Notes under the pieces: model-generated
What the model saw: only the letters and a program-made list of their open reading frames with translations
Database searches by the model: none
What the model was told of the DNA's origin: nothing
Source: Ehretia macrophylla
Lineage: Eukaryota > Streptophyta > Magnoliopsida > Boraginales > Ehretiaceae
Length of the DNA stretch: 64,000 nt
Assembly (NCBI GenBank): GCA_037974665.1
Contig: CM075781.1
Coordinates: 32,465,235-32,529,234, forward strand
Direction: 5' to 3'
Translations under genes and position numbers: made by a program
In this document: one piece after another, positions 34,429-44,690 of the stretch
Layout of the letters: every line of letters starts with the position of its first letter
Numbering within the stretch: position 1 is the first letter of the stretch

Positions 34429-36852
34429 TGTCATGCCCCAACTCGACCTCACATATAATCAGTCAGGACGCAACGGAATTTCGATAGTATAACGATAGTA
34501 ATTAGAATACCGATGTTCTAAACCAACCTCATTAGAGCATCATACATCTAACAACTCCTTAATTCAAATAACAACATACAACACAACCATATTAAACAAT
34601 AATCATTCCTTCCACCAACAGTTCATAGTTATATGCCTCCGTTCCAACATAACATTTAAACTTTGATATACATTACAACCCATATTAACACTAGCCTAGC
34701 AATCTAAACAAAGGCAAAAGTAAGACTGCTAAGATAGTATAAAGTAACTCATGATCTTTTCAGCATCTTATACAATAAGAATTACAAAGCAGTTAAAAGT
34801 CTATTAAGCTAATATACATGATAGTAAACAACATGGCATCATGGGTAAGACTCAGGGACATAAGACTCGTCCACAAAAGGCACATTTTCCTCCTCAGGAG
34901 GCACGTACCCGTAGTCTTGCTCTGCAACACCTGTAAGCATGCAATAATAGGGAGTGAGCTTATATAAAAATAAGCCCAGTGAGGATCCGATAGATCTCGA
35001 GCAAGGTTTACTAAGCTCCTTGGAACTAATCCTTTGAGCAAGTAAACACACAACATCAATAATATTATCATCACATAACTATATAACCATTCAATTAAGG
35101 ATACTCTAGTTGGTGTAGCTCCAAACGCCATCACGATCATAACAGCCTTCTTGTGACTCCCATAAACTCATGCACCGGAGGTACCCCCATTAGCCTCGCC
35201 CTCCATGACACCTCCGTCATGCGAGCTGGAGGTAGTCTCTGGTAGTCATGCCGTTATCAAGCCGACAGCCCGATGCTGCCCAAGAGGTGGCACACACATA
35301 CCAAAGACTCAGCAATAATAATAAACATCAATCATTCACAGGAGGAAAGTCTAGCATAACTGCCTACCTCCGAGCATCAATCATCAATCAATAATCATCA
35401 ATAATCATATTATCATCATAATAACATCAATAATCAATTTAACAACAAATAACTAAGTTAGATGACAAAGTAGGCCATCCAATCGAACAGCATTAAACAC
35501 ACAATCAAACCCTAGTTTACCCTTCATCAACTCACAATTCAATCACTCAAACCACACCCGATTAACTAAAGGCATAATCTAACATTTTAAAGAAAGACAA
35601 CCTAAACTTCAAATAATCATATCTTACATTCTACTAATCCAAACAACTCCAAATCAGTTTCTATCACTCACCCAATCAATCAACTACATTAGCCCCCTCG
35701 AAAACCAACCAAAACACATCCAAATCATGCCCAACAACCCTAAAACCCTAGTGTGTCATGGCTGAAATTTTCGGATTTTAGCACGGACATCACAATCAAA
35801 AATTCGGCATTACAACGGCGCTACCACGTAATTATCAAACTTTTAGAAATCGACGGCAATCGATTCCGATCAACACAACTCAAAATAATCAACATTTAGC
35901 AAATTAATCAACTTTAAATACCTGAAAAATAATAATTATGCTACAACCGTTCAAATCTCGTAGGACTACATATAAATGATTCCTAGCATGCATGGAGCAA
36001 TAATCTAACATCAGATTAACATTCTAACGGTTCGATAATCAATTCTACGCAAAAACACAAAAGATGAGTTTTGAGATCTATAATTTTTCTCTCACTTTTG
36101 ATGCGATAAAATCCTAGGAATGCGTGCAATGCGTGCCCAACAAGCGGAATCCAACTCGACACGAAATTCTACGGACAAAAATCTTTGAAATTTTGCTATA
36201 AAAACCTTTGAAATTTCTCTCTATTTTTCCTCTCCTTCCTCACGGAAATGTGTGTGCAAATGAGTGTGTTTTTGTCCTTTGTTGGTAGGTGTTGATGATA
36301 TATGCATGAAAGTCAACAATTTAAATAAAGTCAAAGTTGAATTAACTTAGTATTTTTGTGTTTTCTTGACTTTAAATGCATGTTTTTGATCACCCAAGTT
36401 CAAAACAATTATTCAACACCCAAGATAGCTCAAGTAGGTTATTTTTAGGTGACAAGAAGTTTTACAATCAAACAATTTCACCCGAGTCGGCTTAAAACTC
36501 GATTTTTGCAAAAGTCAGTGTAAAAACCCTAATAAATTCCTAAGCCGATTCAAAAACCATTTTAATCAAACACAGGTCTATTAAAGTCCGTGGACTAGGT
36601 CTATAAGGGTTAAAAAGACCAGTTTCAAAATTTTAGCGGACGTGTTTCGAAAATACTATTCACTAAAAATCGACGATAAAATTTCTCACTCCGTTTTTTA
36701 TAAAAATTTCATGAATGCACATTTAGCATGTTCTAGGAGTATTAATATCAAAATTATCACATTCTATGTCATATAGCATATCGACAGGTCAATTCACGCA
36801 AAATGAGAATAAACACGCAAAACGAGATAAAGTCAAAATATGGGGTTTCACA
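34429..36852 (-). repeat. Second LTR of the alpha LTR-LTR element
   Basis: 2424 bases, plus-strand ends TGTCATGCCCCA...GGGTTTCACA. Stem-loops at 34956-34977, 35341-35371 and 35457-35483. It holds the uninterrupted target site (about 35180) of the beta element. Confidence 0.92.
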
Positions 36853-37087
36853 AAAGCAGCTTCATTTAGTAAATGAAAAGTTGACATGACATAAAGAGAT
36901 TCCTAATAATTCACAATAAGACAAACCTGACGCGACTAAAGCGGTTTCCTTTAATAAAGAAAATCTTACTTTTTACAAACAGACAAACAAGACGTGACTT
37001 AAAGGGAATCTGAAGTGATAAAAGATTCTGCCTTATCCTATTATTACAACATGACAAACTTATTTACATGACACGAAGCTTCGTCAT
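36853..37087 (-). promoter_or_regulatory. Viral intergenic/promoter region (V3, 3' side), part 2
   Basis: Continues the region cut at 19830. It joins the end of the V3 coding region at the CATGACGAAGCTTCG-type motif (minus-strand coding end). Confidence 0.75.
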
Positions 37088-38060
37088 GGGGTCCACCCGG
37101 GATTCCTGGAATCTTGTTTGCAATGAGTCACCATCTTTCATTATTGAGATCAATATCATGCCACCATTCTTGACTGTGTTGGCTAAGATCTCACCTCCAT
37201 GGGTCGTAGTCAGACCCAAGGTCTAGAGTGGAAAAGCCATCTTCTTGAGAAAAAATCTGAAAGGCGAGAAAATGCTCATGAAAAGTGTGGGTATCAGGAA
37301 AGTGGACGTGCCAAAATTCTGTGGGATTAGAAACATCTAGACCATGGGCTCTAGCAGTAGCTCTTTTGATAGTAAGACATTATTCCCAAGAAAAAAAATA
37401 TTCCCAAGGCTCTTGTCGGAGGTAGACATGGTTGATTGGAATGATGGTTGGCGGAATGGCACGATTCCAAACATCTGTGAGGCGAATGATGAAAACCTGC
37501 TAGTGTTGAATAATTTGACCGATGATGAGTGTTGGATGATCAAATGAATGGAACACTTGTGAGAATAGCTTGATAAAGCGGGACTGCGGGAACACACGAA
37601 CATGTCTTTGAATGAGTTCTGGATAAAAAAGAACTGCCATAGGATAATAATTAAGCCAATACCAAAGATGCATGAATTGCATCTTTGAAAAGTCATAATT
37701 ATTGAAATCAAGAACTGTATCCCATGGTTCTTCATGCTGGGGATTATAATGAACAACGTTGCGAACATAAAAGACAGAGCTTAACAGATCCATAATTCGT
37801 CTGAGCTTGATCTCAACAAATTCCTCAAAGAAATCAGTGATCTGGCTGCTTGCGAACGCTCATAGGATTTTGAGTTGAAGGTCCTCAGGAAGGGCTGCGA
37901 GAAATTGTGCATGTTGATCTAGACTCAAATCATAAAATGTTTGAGACTGGCCATCAGTGAGATCTGGATTTGAGCTGGAACTGCCTGGAATAAGACCTGG
38001 AACAAAGGAAGATGGGAGTGTGCGACCATTTGGATTTACCTTGCATACAACTTTCTCGGA
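37088..38060 (-). pseudogene. Polyprotein C-terminal extension (V3)
   Basis: The most complete copy of the domain behind RNase H, about 970 bases (about 325 codons) from the hinge to the coding end. It shows the Ser/Pro hinge (SSSNPDLTDG, about 37960), a helical segment, the aromatic block (YNPQHEEPWDT, about 37710-37745; WYWLNYYPMAVL, about 37630-37660), then a C-terminal part in another frame (to about 37090). Frame breaks occur near 37860, 37540 and beyond. Confidence 0.75.
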
Positions 38061-39255
38061 TGGTGGTGTGCGAGAAAGAAAATCAGCAAGGATATTCCCT
38101 TTGCCTGGGATGTGTCGCATTGTCCAATTGAACTGGGAAATCCATTCTGTCCATCGGATAATTTGTGGATCCGGAATATCATTCTACTTTATTTTGAGAA
38201 CACCCTAAAATCCTTTAAAATATGTTTCAATAATAAAAGGATTTTGAGCAAGATAAAACTTGAATTTTTTGATTCCCTGAATAACTGCAAGAACTTCTCT
38301 TTTGAAAGAGGGATAGTTGCGTTGTGCTGGCGTGAAAGATCCTGACTTGTAACCACAGACTTGTCTATGTTCACTGTCTTCTTCAATGAGGACTGCTGCC
38401 AAAAAATCAAATGAAGTATCAGTCTGTAAAATGGGTTGTCCTGGACCTGGGATCTTGAGAGGAGGAAGTGTTTCGCAGAGCTCTTTCAGCTGTTGAACTG
38501 CAATTGTGGCTTCTGGAGAACAATTTCCAATGTTGGATTTTCAGAGGTACTTGGAAATCTGGCTGGTGTAGTTGGCCAAGGATGGAACATGCGATGAGGC
38601 ATAATTGATCAATCCAAGGAACTGCTAGATCTGAGTAACAGTTTTGAGCTCATCAGGAAAGTCGAGGACTTTGCTTGATATGTGGTCCTGTAAAAGAATA
38701 TGTCCTTCTCTTATCTGCAAACAAAGAAAATCAATAGCATTTAGACCAATTTTCATCTTGGATTTAGCAAGAACTATTCCATACTGGTAGGTTAGTTCTT
38801 GGAATTGTTGGAGATGCTGGTGGTGTTCTTCAGCTGTGTTGCTGAATACCAAAACATCATCAATGTAGATAATACAGTGCTGCGCAAGGGTCTGTATACA
38901 TCATCCATTATGTTCTAGAACTCGGACGGTGCATTCTTCAGACCGAATAGCATGACGTTCCATTCATAATGTCCCTTTGGAACGACAAAAGCAATTTTGA
39001 ATCTATCAGCTTCAGTAATACCAATTTGCCAAAATCTGGATTTCATATCAAATTTGGAGAAGAATTTGGCTCTGGTTAGCTTCTGAAGGAGTTGTTCCTT
39101 TCTTGGAAGAGGGTATCTGATATCCTGCAATTGATCATTGAGTTGGCGATAATCTATCACCAATCTTTTCTTTCTTCGGACATGTTCAGATCTTTTGTTG
39201 ACATAAAAGGGATGAGTTGCCCATGGAGATCTGGATGGTCGGATGAGACCTTGCT
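38061..39255 (-). pseudogene. Caulimovirid reverse transcriptase / RNase H (V3, downstream part)
   Basis: Minus strand. RT motifs VIDYRQLND (about 39140-39163), SKFDMKSRFW and YIDD (about 38855-38866) are present, and RNase H with the PGKGNILADFLSRT end (about 38065-38115). Frame breaks lie near 38340 and 38560, and a stop (TAG) falls before the YIDD part. The RT N-terminus continues at 47384 beyond the inserted Gypsy element; the duplicated TTGCT marks the split. Confidence 0.88.
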
Positions 39256-41922
39256 TGTGAAACCCCAGTTTTTGTCTTTACCTCGATTTGCGTGTCTTTA
39301 CCTCGATTTGCATGATTTGACCTGTTTATGTGTTATATGAATTAGAATGTGCTAAACATGTGATTTATATTCCTAATACATGCTATATGTGCATTCATGA
39401 AATTTTCATCAAAATCGGCACCATAAATTTTATCGCCGGATTTAGTGAATAGTATTTTAAACACCTGTCCGCTAAAATTTTTACATGGATATTTTAAACG
39501 TCTTAAAACCTAGTCTTCTATAATTAATAGACCCATGTTTGATAAAAATTGATTCTGAAACATAATAGTAGTTTAAATAGACTTTTCGGGCGAAAAATAA
39601 CGTTTTTGAGCCAAATAGTGATTTTTTCTAAACTCGATTCTTGCATTGACTTTCGTTGACCTAGTATATATTAATATAAATGTATTTATATGTGGTATTA
39701 AATGATTTTAGATTAATTGTGCATTCAAAAGACATTTGAAAACAAATAATATGACTTTTCACATTCTTTTGCAAAAATTGAGTTTTTAATCGAGTCGGGT
39801 GTAAGTCTATGCATGTGAAACTTGTTGTCAACTAAAAATATACTACTTAAAATAGTATAAGTGTTGAATGCATGTTTGTGAGCAAAATAGTGAAAAATAC
39901 AATTAAAAGACTAAATAAACTAACTTTGACCTTTATTATTTTTGTTGACCTCGAGCTTATATCATCAACACACATTAAAAAAAGCCAAAAACACCCCAAA
40001 AACACACACAAAATCATGAGTTCAAGGAGGAGGAAGAATAAGGCATTTTCAAGGCTTTTCAAAGCATTTTTCTCATAGATTTTGCAATTCAAGTCCAAAT
40101 CACTTCATTCAAAGCTTTAATTCACTTGTTGGGCATCCATTCTACATCTTTCTTGCATCAAAACCCATCAAAGGTGAGATAAAAATTCTAGATCTCAAAA
40201 TGTCATTTTTATGTTTTTGCATATAATTGAATTTTGAACTGTTAAAATGTTGAATTGATGTTATATTATTGCTCAGTGCATGCTAAGGATCATTTATATG
40301 TGTTTATATAAGATTTGAACCGTTGTAGCATGAATTTTATTTTTTGGGTATTAAAAGTTGAGTTGTTGGCTATTTGTTGAATATATGGAGTTGTGGAGGT
40401 TAGAATCGATTGTTGTTAGCTTGTAAAAGTTTGTTAAATACGTGGTAGTAATGTTGTAATACCGAAATTTTGATTGTGATGTTGGTGTGAAAGTCCGAAA
40501 ATTTCAGCCTAGGTGCATTGAGGTTTTAGGGTTGTTGGGCTTGATGTGGATGGTTTATGGGTAGTTTCTGAGGGGAAGAATGTTGTTGACTGAGTGGGTG
40601 AGTGTTAGAAACTGATTTGGAAGGTATTGGATTAGTAAAATGTAAGTTATGACTTTTAGAAGTTCGGGTTGTGTTTCTTTAAAATGTTGATATGTGCCTT
40701 TAAATGTTTGGGTCGTGTTTGAGTGATTGAATTGTGAGTTGTTGATGGTTAGATTAGGGTTTGGTTGTGTGTCTAATGCATGTTACGTTGGGTGGCCTAC
40801 TTTGTCATCTAACTTAGTTGTTTGTTGTTTAATTAATTAATTGTTGTTATGTTGATTGAATTGCTGAATATTGATTGATTATTGTTGAACCGGGAGATAG
40901 GCAACCTAATTTGCTGTCCTCCAATGATAATTGATTATTGATGAACCGGGAGATAGTCAACGGAAAAGGTTGTCCTCCTGTGATTGAATGTTTATTATTA
41001 TTGCTGAGTCTTGGTATGTGTGTGCCACCTCTCGGGCAGCATCGGGCTGTCGGGTTGAAACTGGCATGACTACCATAGACTATCCCCAGCTCGCATGACT
41101 GAGGTGTCATGGAGGGATGGGCTAGTGAGGTACCTCGGGTGCGTGAGTAATAGGGAGTTACAAGAAAAATGGTTGAGATCGTGATGGCGTTTGGAGCTAC
41201 ACCAACTAGAGTATCCTTTATTGATTGGTCAATATAGTTAATGTGCTTATATTGTTATTGATGATTGTTTTGTGTTTACTGCTCAAAGGATAATTTTTCA
41301 AGGAGTATAGTAAATACTGTTAAAGTTCTATCGAATCCTCACTGGGCTTGTTTCATATAAGCTCACTCTCTACTATTACATGCATACAGGTGTTACCGAT
41401 CCAGGTTACGGGTACGTGCCTCCGGAAGATGATTATGTGCCATATGTGGACAAGTCCTATGTGCCAAAGTCTTGTCCTTGATATCTGAGATGTAGTTCTC
41501 TTTTGTTATCTTGTATATTAAAACTTGATGTTTTGTATTTATTAGAAGTTTATGATGTATAAGATGTTGTAAAGATAATGAATTAAATGTTGCTAGCTTA
41601 GTAGTCTTGTTTTGGAACATGATTAGGTTGCTAGATTGGTTATAATCTATTTTGAAAATGTATGTTATATAGTAAATGTATGATTTTGGAACGGAGGCGT
41701 ATAACCTATGGATGCAATGGTAAAATAATGTTTAATGTATATTATGGTTGTGTTGTATGATGTCAATTTGATTGTGAAGTTGGTTGTTGATTTGTGGAAT
41801 TGATTGTATGAGTTATAAAAGAGGTTGGTTTAGAGCCTTGGTATCCAAGTTACAGTCATTATACTGCCGAAATTCCGTTGCGTCCCGACTGATCTTAAGG
41901 GGGGTCGAGTTGGGGCGTGATT
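39256..41922 (+). repeat. 5' LTR of alpha element
   Basis: 2667 bases, starts TGTGAAACCCCA; the last two bases read TT in place of the CA seen at 47377-47378. Stem-loops at 40787-40813, 40893-40922, 40949-40978 and 41344-41364. Confidence 0.92.
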
Positions 41923-41927
41923 TTAAG

Positions 41928-41939
41928 TGGTATCAGAGC
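41928..41939 (+). promoter_or_regulatory. Primer-binding site of alpha element
   Basis: TGGTATCAGAGC, exact match to the plant initiator tRNA-Met primer site, five bases behind the 5' LTR. Confidence 0.93.
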
Positions 41940-44690
41940 ACATGTTTAGCAGTCAGCCGGGGTATCCTCGGAATGTGGGTAGTGGTCTAAGCATGCAAGT
42001 ATGTATTAAGTGAAAGAAAAATGAAACATATGTTAATATGTTTATGTGATTAATTTACTTATGTGTTTAACTTTCTATATAATCAATATGCTTTATGTGT
42101 TAAGTGAACTAATGTGGTCAATATATTTTATGTGATAACGTGTCTTACGTACTCAATGTGTTGTAGTTAATATGCATTTTGTGATTAATGTGTATTATGT
42201 GACAAATGTGTTTTATGTGATTGGAGTGTCTGTGTGAAGTTAGTTATTTATGTGGTTTTAATTGTTTATAACTAGCTTATGTGAAACAACGTGCTTTAGG
42301 TGCTCAATGTACTTTAAGTGACCAATGTGAGTTATGTGATCAACTTGTCTTATGTGAAGTTTGTTGCTTATGTGACTTTAATTGTTTATAACTTACTTCT
42401 GTGATATAACCTGTTTATGTGATGTTGGCTTCTTATATGCCGAATTGTGTGTTATGTGATAATGTTGTAATATAAGATAATCATGTAATATGTTGGTACT
42501 TGTTTTCGTGAGATATAATTGTATATATGCTATAACTGTGGGTGATTCTTTTGAGTGAAGTAAGGATGACTGCAAGAGTGATTTTGAATTATTATTATTC
42601 TAGTAGTTTATCAGTAAGATTTTAATTGTTATGTTTATGGATTTTAGTCTCAGTTTAATAGATCTGTTCTTGATGTTCCTTTACCGAGAATGAAGTTGTT
42701 CGAGGAAATAGCAATGTATTTTGATGATTATAATTACTTTTGTTGCCATGTTTAACTTGTTATTACTTGGAGATGGATCATAAGTTGAGGTTTCCGTGAG
42801 GTTGTGATCATTCACTTTTGGAGTCTCAACTCAGACTATACTTTCTTGAGGTTATTTTAGAATGAATTTATTTGAGGAATTAGTGATGTATACTTGTGAA
42901 TGGAATGAAGTGTGGAATAACATGTGAGTATTTCTACTATTTGGGATTGCTATATTATTAATGGATATTTTGGAGTTTTGATCTTTAAACCTTGGAGACA
43001 ATTGGAGTAATTCCTGACTAAAGTTACTTTATTCGAAGATGTAATTGTTGGAAGATAGAATTATTTGAGGAAATAAGAATGCATTTTGGTGACTGAACAT
43101 TTACTTGCCTACATCAAGCTTTTGAGTTCTAGGTGGTGTGACTTTCTAAATTGTTGATTGGGGATTCTCTTGTGTTATAATGGGTTAGTATGAATATGTA
43201 TTGTGTTATCAGATTTTGGAGTCTTCATTAGTCAATCTTGTTGGGTAATCAGTGATTTATCTTGTTTGGTGATTGGTCTGGTACGAAATGTAAAATTTTG
43301 GAGTGATTTATCTTGTTTGGTAATTATTATGACTCCTTAGGTTCTCAAATCTCCTCAGTGTCTTGTTTTGGAGAAAGATAGATTGTAGGATTTGACTTGT
43401 TCGTATTTAAATGTGTAGGTGGGACACCCCTTTTGTGCTTCCTATTCTATTGGTCTTATTATTCTTTTCTACTATATTCTCACTTATTTGAGAGAGAGTT
43501 ACACTTTTCTAGTATATCAATTGTTTCTTGAAAGTTTTGCTTATTGGATTAATGGATCCTATACTCATTTGACATTGTTTCTATTCTTAACATTCATATT
43601 TGCTTCTTATAGCAATGTCGCTTATTGGAGTTAAGGTTTGAGACTTCTATATTTCATTCTATATCTCTAGCCATTGGTTTCAATATTTCATTTCATCCTA
43701 TTACTATTCATTTGAAAGTAATTTTTCCTTTGGTATACCATTTTACTTGTTCGAATTTCACTTGCTTGATGTACTCCCTACCTAGGTACATCATTGTCAT
43801 TCTTGTTGATCCTTGTTAATCCTGTTGTTTTATTATTAATCTTGAGCCATTACTTTGCTTGTAATTGCTCATTCAATATACTCAGCACTGTCATTTCTTA
43901 TTTGTACTTCATTGGTTACTGCGTGCTGAGTTACTCATTATATTGTCACTCATGTTTCCTATTGAATTAATCATCTCTTATCTCTTAATTTCATTTCACC
44001 TCAAGTACAACTTACTTGTTGGTTCCTTGAACAATCATTGAGAATTGAAATGTTTACTTGTTCAGGAATGTTCGTTCAACATACTTAGCACTGTTTTGTC
44101 TCGTCATCATTTTGTTCGTACTTATTTAACTGATAGGTGCTGAGACATTTCTTATCTTAGTTATCATGTTTTCTTATTAAAATATTAGCCTCTTGATTCT
44201 CTAACCTGTTTGACCTCTTGTTCACTTGATTGTTGGCTCGAATATGACTTTCCATATTCTTATTTCCTTATAAATTTTATAAGAGCCATATTCTGACCAA
44301 TGTCACTTTTGAGATATTCCATTGATCAATAATCATTCATGTTATCGTGAATGAGTTTTTAAACCCTCGGGGTGTTCATGGAGCTCTTTTGTGTAGTAGG
44401 GGATGATTGATAAGTAGTGGTGTCATGCTAAGTCCTTGGAGTTGCGATTTCTTTCATATGCAATATGATATTAGGTGGGAGTGAATTATGAATTGAGAAT
44501 TGTTTTGGGAATTATGATAATCATCTTGTAGTCAACATAGTTTATTCTTTTGAGGTTTTTGGTTAGGTGCCATCCTGAGAGATAAAAGAGAACTAAGGGA
44601 AGTATTGTTAAAGTGTAACGGTTGAGGACTTAGTTGTTTGTCAGTTGGAGAATTGCGCGGACGCAATTGTTTTAGGGGGGGAGGGGAGAA
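41940..44690 (+). mobile_element. Interior of alpha non-autonomous element
   Basis: No gag or pol. The first 620 bases are a degenerate short repeat around TTATGTGA (about 42010-42560), also present in the leader at 63790-63900. The rest is T-rich with small hydrophobic frames (for example 43419-43634) that I take as compositional. A polypurine tract AGGGGGGGAGGGG lies at about 44674-44687, just before the 3' LTR, preceded by the pol relic hairpin at 44651-44668. Confidence 0.8.

Larger units (their letters stand above)
19831..36852 (-). mobile_element. Gypsy LTR-LTR element with no interior, family alpha, hosting nested elements
   Basis: Two complete LTRs in direct order (19831-34421, itself interrupted, and 34429-36852) are separated by only seven bases, TTCTCCC (34422-34428). 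On the minus strand this reads GGGAGAA, the end of the polypurine tract directly before the 3' LTR, as at 44684-44690. The whole interior from primer site to polypurine tract is therefore missing. The flanks are AAAGT (19826-19830) and AAAGC (36853-36857), a 5-bp duplication with one mismatch, in a viral promoter region. The LTRs match those at 39256, 44691 and 61189 in the opposite orientation. Confidence 0.9.

Noticed and set aside
34421-34429. Extrachromosomal two-LTR circle junction
   Set aside because: A circle junction would join the outer LTR ends, usually with few extra bases unrelated to the polypurine tract; here the seven bases equal the tract end and target duplications flank the unit, which favours an internal deletion.
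42010-42560. CRISPR-like or satellite array
   Set aside because: Units are irregular in length and sequence, in plant retrotransposon leader; no fixed repeat and spacer structure.
43419-43819. Hydrophobic frames in the alpha interior as a possible small membrane protein or env-like gene
   Set aside because: Short, overlapping, composed of T-rich sequence, without signal-peptide and cleavage-site arrangement; no support beyond composition.
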